DNA of 56,895 bases from G020348385 sp964580235 (GCA_964580235.1 CAZOJY010000006.1:1-56895); one strand, 5' to 3'. Positions 8,618-17,789 are shown, counted from the stretch's first letter. A program made the numbers and translations. The notes: generated by a model not told the origin, from the letters alone.

Positions 8618-9496
8618 ATGAATTTTCCGGTCTTCGATATCATCAAGACCACGGCGCATAGATTCTATCAAGACAGAAGTGGCAATTTTGCCATTACGAT
8701 CTCTTATTTTGCTCTTATGTGCTCGATTCCTCTGGCAGCTCTTTTTGCTTACGCCACCACAAAAATCTTAGGCAGCTCAGAGCTTGCTGTCCGAAGCCTC
8801 GACATTTTCTCTGAGGAATTTTTTGCCCAGTTGGATCCCTATTTCTTCGAGAGAGTCCAGGAGCTTTCCCAAAACATCACCAATCTGGGATGGTTCGGAC
8901 TGGCCGGTTCTTTTATTGCTGCCAGTTTTTTGTTCTCCAACTTGATATATTCCATCAATTTCATCTTCAAAGCCAATTATCAAAAATCCTTTTTTTATAA
9001 CAGACTGATGGAGTATTTAATCATGTTCATCATCGGAGTAATCATGCTGATCTCTCTGTCGATCACAGCCATATGGACGGCCCTCCATCGCACACTCCAA
9101 GAAAGCCCGTTCGTGGCCAACAACATCAATCCAGAGATTGTTTCGCTCATCGATAATTTCCTTTTACAGTACCTCCTTCCGTTCACGCTGACTTTTTTAG
9201 TTTTCTTTTCACTCTATAAATTTATCCCCGAGATAAAAGTCTACACCAAACCAGTTGTTATTGCCGCCGCAATCGCTGCTCTTCTCATAGAAATTTTTAA
9301 ACGCGCTTTTGCTTTTTATGTGGCTCATTTCTCGGCCATAGGGGTCGTCCTGGGCAGACTTATGAAAGGAACATTGACATCCATCATATTCTTTCTTCTA
9401 TGGCTAACCATATCGATGGTAATTCTTCTTTGGGGAGCTGAGCTGGCGGCTGTTCTAAACGAACGCCTACAAAAAAAGCAGGAATCCCATGCCTGA
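8618..9496 (+). CDS. YihY/BrkB family inner-membrane protein
   Basis: A 292-residue protein with six predicted membrane helices and the family pattern: an N-terminal amphipathic FYQDRSGNFAITISYFALMC-like segment, a central KF(I)PE loop, and a C-terminal GTLTSIIFFLLWLTIS helix followed by WGAELAAVLNE. This family was once annotated as ribonuclease BN in error; its function is not established. It starts 12 bases after atpE and overlaps lpxD by 8 bases, so it is part of the same transcript. Confidence 0.85.
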   Translation: MNFPVFDIIKTTAHRFYQDRSGNFAITISYFALMCSIPLAALFAYATTKILGSSELAVRSLDIFSEEFFAQLDPYFFERVQELSQNITNLGWFGLAGSFIAASFLFSNLIYSINFIFKANYQKSFFYNRLMEYLIMFIIGVIMLISLSITAIWTALHRTLQESPFVANNINPEIVSLIDNFLLQYLLPFTLTFLVFFSLYKFIPEIKVYTKPVVIAAAIAALLIEIFKRAFAFYVAHFSAIGVVLGRLMKGTLTSIIFFLLWLTISMVILLWGAELAAVLNERLQKKQESHA

Positions 9497-10538
9497 AAAA
9501 GAATCCGTTCCCATCCAGGTATCCGCTCTGGCAAAATGGTTGGATTGCCCATACAAAGGAAAAGGGAGCACGATTATATCCGGCGTATCAAGCCTGGAAG
9601 AGGCTGAGAAAGGAGACCTGGTCTTCCTGGCCTATCAAAAATTCCGGAATAAACTGGAACAAACGAAGGCATCAGCCGCTATCATTCCTGTCGATGAATC
9701 GTTCGACCGAATCCCGGTAATCAAATCTAAAAATCCTCAGCTCTCTTTTCTCAAGGCCGTTGAATATTTCTTCCATCCTTATAAACCCGCACCGGGAATC
9801 CATTCCTTAGCTCATGTCTCCCCTACAGCTAAAGTCGGAAAAAATGTTTCTGTCGGTGCGTTTGCCTTTGTCGGGGATAGGGCAGAAATCGGAACCCGAA
9901 CAGTCATCTTTCCTTTTGTATGCATCTACCCACGCACCCGAGTGGGCCGCAACTGCATGATCCATTCCCACGTTTCCATACGAGAAGAAACATTAATCGG
10001 CAACCGGGTAATCATACACAATGGCGCAGTTATCGGGTCCGATGGATTCGGATACATCCTGGACGAGAGAAAAATCCATGTCAAAACCCCCCAAAAAGGA
10101 ATTGTAGTCATAGAGGACGATGTGGAAATCGGAGCAAACACAACAATAGACCGGGCTGCCTTAGGAAAGACCATTATTCGGAAGGGAACAAAAATCGATA
10201 ATCTGGTCCAGATCGCCCACAATGTCAAAATCGGCCCCCATGTTATTCTCGTTGCTCAAACCGGGATTGCTGGAAGTTCAAAAATCGGGAAAAAAGTCAC
10301 AGCCGGAGGTCAGGTGGGAATCGCCGACCATGTTGAAATCGGTGACAACGTCATCATAGCAGCCAAAAGTGGTGTGACAAAAAGTATCCCGGCCAACGCC
10401 ATGGTCGCCGGCTATCCCCATCTGGATATACGTGAGTGGCGAAAAGCATGGGTATCCATCCCCCATCTCTACGATCTGTTGAAAGAGGTGAAAAAGCTTA
10501 AGAAAAAGATCGAAACCCTTGAAAAAAACCGGGCCTAG
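9489..10538 (+). CDS. lpxD: UDP-3-O-acylglucosamine N-acyltransferase
   Basis: A 349-residue left-handed beta-helix acyltransferase of lipid A synthesis. An N-terminal uridine-binding domain (about 1-105) includes DLVFLAYQKF. Hexapeptide repeats follow, with the catalytic His at H244 in QIAHNVKIG, and then a C-terminal helix (about 320-349). The GSDGFGY loop at 183-189 is an LpxD signature. It transfers a hydroxyacyl chain from acyl-ACP to the 2-amino group of UDP-3-O-acylglucosamine. Together with lptD it shows that lipid A-based LPS is made. It ends convergently on trxB with the stop codons overlapping at CTAG. Confidence 0.95.
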   Translation: MPEKESVPIQVSALAKWLDCPYKGKGSTIISGVSSLEEAEKGDLVFLAYQKFRNKLEQTKASAAIIPVDESFDRIPVIKSKNPQLSFLKAVEYFFHPYKPAPGIHSLAHVSPTAKVGKNVSVGAFAFVGDRAEIGTRTVIFPFVCIYPRTRVGRNCMIHSHVSIREETLIGNRVIIHNGAVIGSDGFGYILDERKIHVKTPQKGIVVIEDDVEIGANTTIDRAALGKTIIRKGTKIDNLVQIAHNVKIGPHVILVAQTGIAGSSKIGKKVTAGGQVGIADHVEIGDNVIIAAKSGVTKSIPANAMVAGYPHLDIREWRKAWVSIPHLYDLLKEVKKLKKKIETLEKNRA

Positions 10539-11455
10539 ACTTGATTCAGGTAATCAGTAATCGCGAGGGCTGCCGCTACACCCGTTCCCACCGCTGTGGC
10601 CATTTGTTCGGGACAGGCATCGGTCACGTCCCCCGCAGCATAAAGCCCGGATTGATGGGTGGCCATGCTTTTTTCAACTTTGACTTCTCCCCACTCATTG
10701 AGATCCACAAGATTGGCCACAATTTTATTATTGGGAACTGTCCCGATGGAAATAAACAGTCCATCAAGCTCCATTTTGGAAACTGTATTGTTCCTAACAT
10801 TGCGGAGAGAAACGGATTCCAAGCGTTCTTCTCCGTTAATTTTATCCACAACAGTATTCCAAAGCACCCTGATCTTGGGATTTTCAAAAGCCCTTTCCTG
10901 CAGAATCTTCTCCGCACGGAGCTTGTCGCGGCGGTGAATAATCTTAACCTCCCGACAAAATCTTGTCAGAAAGAGGGCTTCGGTCAAAGCCCAATCTCCT
11001 CCGCCAACAACGGCCACAATTTTGTCTTGAAAAAAAGCCCCGTCACATGTTGCACAGTAAGAAACTCCCCGTCCGGTTAATTGGTCCTCACCCTGTATGC
11101 CCAATTTACGATGATTGGACCCGGTGGCAACAAGGACGGACCTTGCTTTATATTCTCCGGTGTTCCCACGAATCTCCCAGATCGTGTCCTTTTTATGAAT
11201 TTTCTGAACGTTGTCGATCACAATTCTGGCTCCAAATCTCTCGGCTTGTTTACGAAAGCTCTCCATGAGCTGGAAGGGAGCAATGCCGTCAGAAAAACCT
11301 GGATAATTCTCGATAACGTCCGTAAGCAGTATCTGCCCTCCAGGAGTGGCTCTTTCTAGGATCAATGTATTAAGTCTTGCCCGGCCCGAATAAATGGCGG
11401 CAGCCAATCCTGCTGGCCCCGCACCGATAATGACGACATCATAAAGTTCACTCAT
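10535..11455 (-). CDS. trxB: Thioredoxin-disulfide reductase
   Basis: A 306-residue FAD/NADPH enzyme. GAGPAG at 11-16 binds FAD, the redox pair is C134-A-T-C137, and a second GGGDWA nucleotide motif follows at about 152-157. It ends with the AAGDVTDACPEQ FAD-contact segment. In the second Rossmann motif the usual GGGxSA is GGGDWA. It reduces thioredoxin with NADPH in the cytoplasm. The ATG overlaps the glgA stop by four bases (ATGA), so the two are cotranscribed although functionally unrelated. Its TAG overlaps the lpxD TAG on the other strand. Confidence 0.93.
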   Translation of the reverse strand: MSELYDVVIIGAGPAGLAAAIYSGRARLNTLILERATPGGQILLTDVIENYPGFSDGIAPFQLMESFRKQAERFGARIVIDNVQKIHKKDTIWEIRGNTGEYKARSVLVATGSNHRKLGIQGEDQLTGRGVSYCATCDGAFFQDKIVAVVGGGDWALTEALFLTRFCREVKIIHRRDKLRAEKILQERAFENPKIRVLWNTVVDKINGEERLESVSLRNVRNNTVSKMELDGLFISIGTVPNNKIVANLVDLNEWGEVKVEKSMATHQSGLYAAGDVTDACPEQMATAVGTGVAAALAITDYLNQV

Positions 11456-12936
11456 AGGCTCTTTGCTGTTCTTCCCCTTTTTATTTCTAGCGCATTTTCA
11501 TAAAGTCTTACATATCTTTTAGCAGCATTCTCCCAGGAAAAATTTTTTTTCAGCCCCTCAGCTAATATTTTTTTCCAGAGGGAAACGTTTTTATAATATT
11601 TCAAGGCTTCCTTCAAGGCCTGAAGCATGGCCGCAGATGAATATTCCTTGAATACAAACCCGTTGCCTTTTGATGTTTCTTGATGGAAAGGACGAACGGT
11701 CTCCGCAAGACCTCCGGTACCTCTCACCACAGGCACCGTGGCATACCTGAAGCTGTAAAGCTGATTCAAACCACAGGGCTCATACAGAGAGGGAATCAGG
11801 AATATATCCGCACCCGCCGCAATCTTATGGGCTAATACAGGATTCATCTCCAATCGAACCGCCACCTTATCAGAAAATTTTTTCTGAATTTCGATCAGCT
11901 GATTTTCATACTGTTCCTCGCCTTGCCCGAGGATGACCAAGACCATATTCAACCGAACAAGCTCATCCATAGCATCCAGCAGAATGTCAAAACCCTTATG
12001 AGTTCTCATATAAGAAACAATGCCTATAACGGGAGTCTTTGTGTGGGCAGACAGGCCAAACTCTTTGATCAAATCCTGCTTGCATGTTTTCTTGGCATCA
12101 AGATTTGGAAAAGAATAATTGGCCGCGATAAAAGGATCTGTCTTTGGATCCCAAACTTCATAATCTATTCCGTTTCGAACACTAAAAAAATCATCTCTGC
12201 GACGGCTGAGGATTTTTTCCAGGCCGAGTCCGTGTTTTTTGGTTAGAATTTCCTTCCTGTAAGAGGAACTAACCGTGTTCAAAACATCGGCATAAACAAT
12301 CCCGGCTTTTAGAAAATTGAATTTTCCATTCGGGGATAAATACCTGGAGGTAAAATACTTTAGGTTAAGTCCGGTTAGCATTAACGAATCAGGAGGAAAT
12401 TCTCCTTGATATGCAATATTATGCAGCGTTAAAAGAGTGGCTGTTTTATGGAATTTTTTTCTACTGTTGTAGTGTGTTTTGAGAAAAACCGGTATCAAGG
12501 CCGTGGTCCAATTGTTACAGTGGATAACGTCTGTCTGCATATTACTTTTAAGAAGAAATTCCAAAACCGCTCTGTTGAAAAAGATAAATCTTTCATCGTT
12601 ATCAAGATACTGGCCTCTACCCGTTCCGTATATTTGATCTCTCCAGAAATACTTGGGATTGTCGATAAAATAGATATCGTACTTTCCCTGTTCCACTTTG
12701 AACACACGGGCTTTGGCTTTTCTATCCCCAAGATAGACAGACAGGTTGGAAGTGATCAATTCCATCGGCAGGGAATCAATTTCCGGTCTCCGGTATTTTG
12801 GCAAAAAAAGTGAAACTTTTATGCCCAATGAGGAAAGATGCTTGGGAAGAGAGTGGGCCACATCTGCTATCTCCCCCATTTTAGCATAAGGAGATGCCTC
12901 AGCCGTAACAAATGCTACACTAAGATTCTTTTCCAT
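11452..12936 (-). CDS. glgA: Glycogen/starch synthase (GT5)
   Basis: A 494-residue GT-B glycosyltransferase that extends alpha-1,4-glucan from a nucleotide glucose. Family blocks are THLHN-like TLHNIAYQGEFP, the SVRNGIDYEVWDP segment, PSLYEPCGLNQLYSFRY and RGTGGLAETV. The N-terminal KxGGLADV signature, whose Lys binds ADP-glucose, is changed to KMGEIADV at 19-26: Lys is kept but a conserved Gly is Glu. The first ATG has no ribosome site; a TTGACT/TATCAT promoter ends 11 bases before it. It is translationally coupled to trxB downstream. Donor preference cannot be called. Confidence 0.88.
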   Translation of the reverse strand: MEKNLSVAFVTAEASPYAKMGEIADVAHSLPKHLSSLGIKVSLFLPKYRRPEIDSLPMELITSNLSVYLGDRKAKARVFKVEQGKYDIYFIDNPKYFWRDQIYGTGRGQYLDNDERFIFFNRAVLEFLLKSNMQTDVIHCNNWTTALIPVFLKTHYNSRKKFHKTATLLTLHNIAYQGEFPPDSLMLTGLNLKYFTSRYLSPNGKFNFLKAGIVYADVLNTVSSSYRKEILTKKHGLGLEKILSRRRDDFFSVRNGIDYEVWDPKTDPFIAANYSFPNLDAKKTCKQDLIKEFGLSAHTKTPVIGIVSYMRTHKGFDILLDAMDELVRLNMVLVILGQGEEQYENQLIEIQKKFSDKVAVRLEMNPVLAHKIAAGADIFLIPSLYEPCGLNQLYSFRYATVPVVRGTGGLAETVRPFHQETSKGNGFVFKEYSSAAMLQALKEALKYYKNVSLWKKILAEGLKKNFSWENAAKRYVRLYENALEIKRGRTAKSL

Positions 12937-12947
12937 AAGGGAAAATT

Positions 12948-12976
12948 ATGATAATCCCACCCTTTCCAAAAGTCAA
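12948..12976 (-). promoter_or_regulatory. Sigma70-type promoter for glgA-trxB
   Basis: On the minus strand, TTGACT (12976-12971) and TATCAT (12953-12948) are 17 bases apart. The predicted start of transcription is about five bases before the glgA ATG at 12936, so the leader is almost absent and no Shine-Dalgarno exists. Confidence 0.55.
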
Positions 12977-12993
12977 ACATTCCTCTTCCAATA

Positions 12994-13013
12994 AAGATAT
13001 TTGCAAATATCTT
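12994..13013. promoter_or_regulatory. Perfect 20-base palindrome between nadK and glgA
   Basis: AAGATATTTGCAAATATCTT is exactly self-complementary. It starts three bases past the nadK stop and lies 18 bases upstream of the glgA -35 box. It could be an operator for glgA, or a weak AT-rich terminator after nadK because TTTATT follows on the minus strand. Confidence 0.45.
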
Positions 13014-13015
13014 GG

Positions 13016-13864
13016 CTAGCCCCAGCGGAGCTTTTCCTTCAGGAGGTCAAAATAGTTCCTTAGAGGAGAGGATACCAACTGAAGTTTGAGTCCACTATTG
13101 CAAACCTCAACCGTTTCATCTTTTTTCATCAACTCCCCCCTCTGGCCATCTATAGTGAGATAGACCTCCTCCTCCCCTTCGATGAGGAGATGTATTTTCA
13201 CTTCAGATTCAGATGAGATAACCATCGGCCTAAAAGACAAGGTGTGAGGACAGATCGGAGTGAGGATTATCGCTGGAATATAAGGTTGAATAATCGGGCC
13301 ACCCGCTGACAAAGAATAGGCAGTAGAACCAGTTGGGGTAGAAATGATCAAACCATCAGCGCTTGCCATAGCAACTTCTTTCCCATCAATCCAGATTGCG
13401 CACCGAATTATCCTGGACAATGCGCTTTTGTTGATCACCACATCATTCAAGCAGTAATAGGAATTTTCTCGTGTTTTTGCTCGCAGCATCTGCCTTCGGC
13501 TAACAATTTTATTGTTTCCCTCCAAATAGGAATCCAGGCTTAAAAACATCTCATTAAGAGGAACTTCGGTCAAAAATCCAAGAGAGCCCAGATTGATCCC
13601 GACAACAGGAACATTCCTCTCAGCAGCCAGATGGGCGATACTCAATAGCGTTCCGTCTCCTCCCAGAACAACGATAAGATCGACCTTTTTAGGAATATCC
13701 TCCCTTTTCATTCCATTTTGCCTTCCCAATTTTTCCGCTGCAACCTCTTCCAAAATACAGGTGATATTTTTCTTATCAAAATATGCTATCAAATCCTCGA
13801 GGATATTTGTCAATTCTGGCGCATGCGCTTTAGTGACAAATCCAACCCGCTCAATTATTCTCAT
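13016..13864 (-). CDS. nadK: NAD kinase
   Basis: A 282-residue ATP/polyphosphate-dependent kinase that makes NADP from NAD. GGDGT is at 68-72, the NAD-binding ND pair at 141-142, and the block DGLIISTPTGSTAYSLSAGG spans about 171-190. The true start is the ATG at 13864: GAGGAGG lies nine bases upstream. A TTG 18 bases further upstream contains that ribosome site and is unlikely to be used. The gene overlaps tlyA by 14 bases and is the last gene of the long minus-strand housekeeping run. Confidence 0.95.
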   Translation of the reverse strand: MRIIERVGFVTKAHAPELTNILEDLIAYFDKKNITCILEEVAAEKLGRQNGMKREDIPKKVDLIVVLGGDGTLLSIAHLAAERNVPVVGINLGSLGFLTEVPLNEMFLSLDSYLEGNNKIVSRRQMLRAKTRENSYYCLNDVVINKSALSRIIRCAIWIDGKEVAMASADGLIISTPTGSTAYSLSAGGPIIQPYIPAIILTPICPHTLSFRPMVISSESEVKIHLLIEGEEEVYLTIDGQRGELMKKDETVEVCNSGLKLQLVSSPLRNYFDLLKEKLRWG

Positions 13865-14639
13865 TCCAGACGGCCTCCTCAATCAACATTTTCAAATAAT
13901 CGGATATAAGAGATGGTTGCTGGAGCGACCACAAGACAAAAAATTCTTGATTTCCTTTTTGACCCCTGATCGATGATTTTTTCAATCCAACAATATGAAA
14001 TCCGATCTCTTCCGCCTCTTCAATCATTTTGACCAAAACCTCCTCATGTAAAAGGGGATCACGAACCACGCCTTTTTTTCCCACTTGTTTTTTGCCCACT
14101 TCGAATTGAGGCTTTATCAATGCCACCACAATGCCATTCCCAATGAATCTCTTGATTGCAGGAAGGACCTTAAGGATAGATATAAAGGAAAGGTCGACGG
14201 TGATGACATCCAGAGGATCTGAAAAATCATCCTTGTTCAGATACCGGGCATTTTTTGTGATCACACTCACCCGGGGATCTTCTCTCAAGCGCCAATCCAA
14301 CTGTTTCGTGTCCACATCCACGGCATAAACCTTATTGGCTCCCTTCTGGAGAAGACAATCCGTAAACCCTCCTGTAGATGATCCCACATCCACGGCGATT
14401 TTCCTGGAGACCGAAACCTCCAAGGCGTCCAAAGCTTCTGCCAGTTTAACCCCACCGCGGCTTACAAAGGGAATCTTCTCCTTCAGAATTATCTCTTGTG
14501 TTGTATCCACCTTCTGTCCAGGTTTTTCGATTCTCTGCCCATTGGAAAAAATGCGCCCGGCCATGATCAGAGCCAGTGCTTTCTGACGGTTTTCCGCCAA
14601 CCCTCTATCGACAACAACCTTGTCGGCTCTATCCTTCAT
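13851..14639 (-). CDS. tlyA: TlyA family rRNA (cytidine-2'-O)-methyltransferase
   Basis: A 262-residue protein with an N-terminal S4 RNA-binding domain (about 1-60, with RxxALALIMAGRI) and a FtsJ-like methyltransferase domain. The SAM motif DVGSSTGGFTDCLL is at 84-97 and the catalytic region includes VDLSFIS and IKPQFE. The family methylates ribose in 16S and 23S rRNA. It was first annotated as a haemolysin. The ATG at 14639 has GGAG six bases upstream, better than the GTG four codons earlier. The nadK gene overlaps its 3' end. Confidence 0.9.
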   Translation of the reverse strand: MKDRADKVVVDRGLAENRQKALALIMAGRIFSNGQRIEKPGQKVDTTQEIILKEKIPFVSRGGVKLAEALDALEVSVSRKIAVDVGSSTGGFTDCLLQKGANKVYAVDVDTKQLDWRLREDPRVSVITKNARYLNKDDFSDPLDVITVDLSFISILKVLPAIKRFIGNGIVVALIKPQFEVGKKQVGKKGVVRDPLLHEEVLVKMIEEAEEIGFHIVGLKKSSIRGQKGNQEFFVLWSLQQPSLISDYLKMLIEEAVWNENN

Positions 14640-14721
14640 CACATTCTCCACGCTATCATGTCTGAACTTTGGTCGAATTCGCTAATCTTTTTTTATGATT
14701 TTGATAAATTCTGGGCCATGA

Positions 14722-16611
14722 TTAGGACTTTTTCTTATTTATCGATTTATAAAAATTTCTGATTTTATTGGCAAGGCCTTCCGCATCGAGTCCGTACATC
14801 TTTTTAATCTTTTCGACTTTGCCCAAGGGATAAACCTCGACGGGGATTCCGATATTTTTAAACCGGATGTCGAACATTTCATGCCTGTCCAGAAAAGACC
14901 GAACCAAGCTGCCGAATCCTCCCCTATTTACAGCTTCTTCTGCCGTGATGATTACACTTCCAGCCCTGGCAAAACCGAGGATCAACTCTTCATCCAGCGG
15001 TTTGGCAAATCTGGCATTCACCACAGATAAGTTGATTCCTTCCTCCTCTAGAATGTTGGCAGCCTCAAGACTTGGATAAACCATGCTGCCAAAAGCGAGA
15101 AGCAAGTCCTTTCCATCTTTGATGACTTCGCTTTTTCCAACAGGGATTGACTTCGGCAATTCATCCATCTCTACTCCGTATGCTTTGCCCTTCGGAAAAC
15201 GAATAGCAGCCGGATGATCATAGGAGAGAGCAGAATGCAACATATGCTGCAACTCATTTTCATCCTTCGGGGCCATGACAATCATATTCGGCAGATGTCC
15301 CATGTAGGCAATATCGTTGATTCCTTGATGCGTAGGCCCATCATCGGGCACGATTCCGGCGCGATCCAGGGCAAAAACAATCGGAATATCCATTAAACAC
15401 ACATCATGATAGAGCTGATCATAAGCTCTCTGAAGAAATGTGGAATAGATTGCGACAAAAGGCTTACATCCCCCCAGAGCCAGACCTGCAGCAAAGTCTA
15501 CGGCATGTTGTTCAGCAATCCCAACGTCAAAAAACCTGTCTGGATACTTGTCTCCGAAAGGTTTTAAGCCTGTTCCCTCTTTCATTGCTGCCGTGATAGC
15601 CACTACCTTCTTTTCTTTTTTTGCAATATCCAGCATCGTTTTTCCAAAAACAGAAGAGTATGTGGGCCGTATATCCTTGCTTTTCGGTTTTCCAGTTTTG
15701 ATGTCAAACGGAGACGCACTGTGAAATCGTGAGGGATTGCTCTGCGCTGGCTGATAACCTCTTCCTTTCTGGGTGACACAATGTATCAAAACAGGTCCAC
15801 TATGTTTTTTGGCTTCTTCAAAAACCTCGATCAAGGATCCCAAACTATGTCCTTGTACGGGACCGATGTATCGAATTCCCAATTCCTCGAAAACCAGCCC
15901 CGGGAAAAAAACTTTTTTAAAGGCTTCTTCCACAGCTCTGGCGACTTTTATCATCGGCTTGCCAACTGCTGGAATAAGTTTCAGGATGGACTTGACTTGA
16001 TCTTTGATCCGGAGATAGTGCTGTCCCGATACGAGATAGGAAAGATACCTGGACATAGCCCCCACATTGGGCGAGATGGACATCTCATTGTAGTTCAAGA
16101 CGATAATAAGCTTTTCCCGGTGATGACCGATCTGATTCAATGCTTCCCAAGCCATACCGCCCGTCAAACTACCATCCCCCACAACAGCCACCACCTCATA
16201 GTTGTTTTCTTTTTTATCTCTGGCGACTGCCATTCCCATAGCGGCCGAGAGCGCCGTGGATGCATGTCCTGTGTTATAAACATCATATTCGCTTTCTTCC
16301 CGGTTTGGAAATCCGCACAATCCATTAAACTGCCGAAGGGTGTGAAATTTGTCTCTTCTCCCAGTTAGAATCTTGTGGGTGTAACACTGATGCCCCACAT
16401 CCCAAATAATTTTGTCATCCGGAGGATTGAACACATAATTTAAAGCCAAGGTGACCTCCACAACCCCGAGATTAGGAGAAAGATGGCCCCCTGTTTTAGA
16501 GACGGTATCAAGGATCAGCGCTCTGATTTCTGTTGCAAGAATGGAAAGTTTTTTTAATGATAATTTTTTCACATCTTCCGGACCTATGATTTTATCAAGA
16601 ATGTTATTCAT
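14722..16611 (-). CDS. dxs: 1-deoxy-D-xylulose-5-phosphate synthase
   Basis: A 629-residue thiamine-diphosphate enzyme, first step of the MEP isoprenoid pathway (pyruvate plus glyceraldehyde-3-phosphate). It has three transketolase-like domains. The early GGHLSPNLGVVE and DVGHQCYTHK blocks bind substrate; the ThDP-Mg motif is GDGS at 145-148 with NYNEM at 173-177. The usual NDNEM is NYNEM here, but the Mg-binding second Asn and Met are kept. The DRAGIVPDDGPTHQG block and GIAEQHAV, with the catalytic Glu and His, are intact. It overlaps ispA by 8 bases, and no ribosome site is seen, so it is probably coupled to ispA. Confidence 0.95.
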   Translation of the reverse strand: MNNILDKIIGPEDVKKLSLKKLSILATEIRALILDTVSKTGGHLSPNLGVVEVTLALNYVFNPPDDKIIWDVGHQCYTHKILTGRRDKFHTLRQFNGLCGFPNREESEYDVYNTGHASTALSAAMGMAVARDKKENNYEVVAVVGDGSLTGGMAWEALNQIGHHREKLIIVLNYNEMSISPNVGAMSRYLSYLVSGQHYLRIKDQVKSILKLIPAVGKPMIKVARAVEEAFKKVFFPGLVFEELGIRYIGPVQGHSLGSLIEVFEEAKKHSGPVLIHCVTQKGRGYQPAQSNPSRFHSASPFDIKTGKPKSKDIRPTYSSVFGKTMLDIAKKEKKVVAITAAMKEGTGLKPFGDKYPDRFFDVGIAEQHAVDFAAGLALGGCKPFVAIYSTFLQRAYDQLYHDVCLMDIPIVFALDRAGIVPDDGPTHQGINDIAYMGHLPNMIVMAPKDENELQHMLHSALSYDHPAAIRFPKGKAYGVEMDELPKSIPVGKSEVIKDGKDLLLAFGSMVYPSLEAANILEEEGINLSVVNARFAKPLDEELILGFARAGSVIITAEEAVNRGGFGSLVRSFLDRHEMFDIRFKNIGIPVEVYPLGKVEKIKKMYGLDAEGLANKIRNFYKSINKKKS

Positions 16612-17473
16612 TGTTTTGTTTGAGCTCCAGTAGTCTTGATGCTAAAAAGCGCAGTTCTTCTGATTCGAGCCCTGCCGAGTTAAGCGCTTGCAAGGCAGAC
16701 CGGACATGCTGCTCTAATTTTTTTTTCGCTTTCACAACACCGTAATAGGACACTGCATCAGGATGCCGGGAAGCATCTTGGGATGTGAAGCGGCTGGAGT
16801 CTATAATATCATCTCTCATTTGAAAGGCTAGACCGATATTTTTGCCATAGTCAGTCATAGCTTTAGCCGCAGCGGATACGGAGGAGACCCCGGCCAGGAT
16901 GGGTCCTACTCTTGCCGAAGCTAGGATCAATGCGCCGGTTTTTTTTGCCATCAAATCTTGAAGGCTGTCCTCGGTAAGGCCATCCAGATTGAGGGTGATG
17001 TCCAGAAGTTGGCCTCCCACCATTCCTTGAATCCCGGCACTTTGGGCAATCTCGATGACCAAACGCTCCTTTCGCATAGACTGCGATGCTTCCCATGGGG
17101 CAGAGGCAAGAACCTCAAAGGCCAGGGTCAGCAGACTATCTCCGACGAGAAGCGCAATATCTTCGCCAAAGGCTTTATGGCAGGAAGGCTTCCCTCTGCG
17201 GAAATCATCATCATCCATCACAGGAAGGTCATCATGGACCAGAGAATAATTATGGATCAATTCCAGTGCACTAGCAAAAAAAAGAATCTCCTTCTGGTTT
17301 AGCCCAAAACATTCGCCAGAGGACAGCGCAAGCAGCGGCCTAAATCTCTTCCCCCCTGATAAAACCACATACCGCACAGCTTTGGCAAGAGGATTTTCCT
17401 CCAATGGTAAAAGCCGGTCCAGAAATTCCTCTATCGCACTTTTCTTCCTCTTGAGTTTTTCCTGGACGTTCAT
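16604..17473 (-). CDS. ispA: Polyprenyl synthetase, probably farnesyl/geranylgeranyl diphosphate synthase
   Basis: A 289-residue all-alpha prenyltransferase. The first Asp-rich motif is DDLPVMDDDDFRRGKP (81-96) and the second is DDIID (221-225). GGKRFRP at 40-46 is the conserved basic block. The short size and DDxxxxD first motif fit bacterial FPP synthases. It condenses IPP with allylic diphosphates, using the product line that starts with dxs just downstream. Chain length (C15 versus C20) cannot be fixed from sequence. It follows xseB by six bases. Confidence 0.9.
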   Translation of the reverse strand: MNVQEKLKRKKSAIEEFLDRLLPLEENPLAKAVRYVVLSGGKRFRPLLALSSGECFGLNQKEILFFASALELIHNYSLVHDDLPVMDDDDFRRGKPSCHKAFGEDIALLVGDSLLTLAFEVLASAPWEASQSMRKERLVIEIAQSAGIQGMVGGQLLDITLNLDGLTEDSLQDLMAKKTGALILASARVGPILAGVSSVSAAAKAMTDYGKNIGLAFQMRDDIIDSSRFTSQDASRHPDAVSYYGVVKAKKKLEQHVRSALQALNSAGLESEELRFLASRLLELKQNNE

Positions 17474-17479
17474 CTGAAT

Positions 17480-17773
17480 CTAAAACGGGAGGCTATTGTT
17501 ATTTTCGGAATCGGGAGGTTTTTCCTTTTTTGAGCTTTCTTCCTCCTCCTCGGCGAGTTCGAAGGATTCCTCTTTTACCTCTCCCTTTTCATCTTTGAGA
17601 AGGATATCGATCTTCTTCTCTGCCTTGCCTAACTCTCCCCGTAAGAACTTCGCCAGTTTGATTCCTTTTTCAAACAGACCCAAAGACTCATTCAAAGCGA
17701 GTCCCCCTTTTTCCAGCTTTTCCACGATATCTTCCAGTTCAGTCAAAGCCTTTTCAAAACTAAGTGCGCCCAT
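17480..17773 (-). CDS. xseB: Exodeoxyribonuclease VII small subunit
   Basis: A 97-residue helical protein. The SFEKALTELEDIVEKLEKGG and SLGLFEKGIKLAK blocks are the whole family domain. An extra acidic tail of about 35 residues (Glu-rich, EEEEESSKKEK) extends beyond the usual 70-80 residue subunit. The start is ATG 17773, with AAGGAGG five bases before. It works with XseA in single-strand DNA degradation during repair, and the xseA gene lies immediately upstream. Confidence 0.92.
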   Translation of the reverse strand: MGALSFEKALTELEDIVEKLEKGGLALNESLGLFEKGIKLAKFLRGELGKAEKKIDILLKDEKGEVKEESFELAEEEEESSKKEKPPDSENNNSLPF

Positions 17774-17789
17774 TGTGCCTCCTTCCCGT

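Noticed and set aside
15781..16368. A 195-codon plus-strand frame opposite dxs
   Set aside because: Antisense shadow of a conserved gene; no domain, no promoter.
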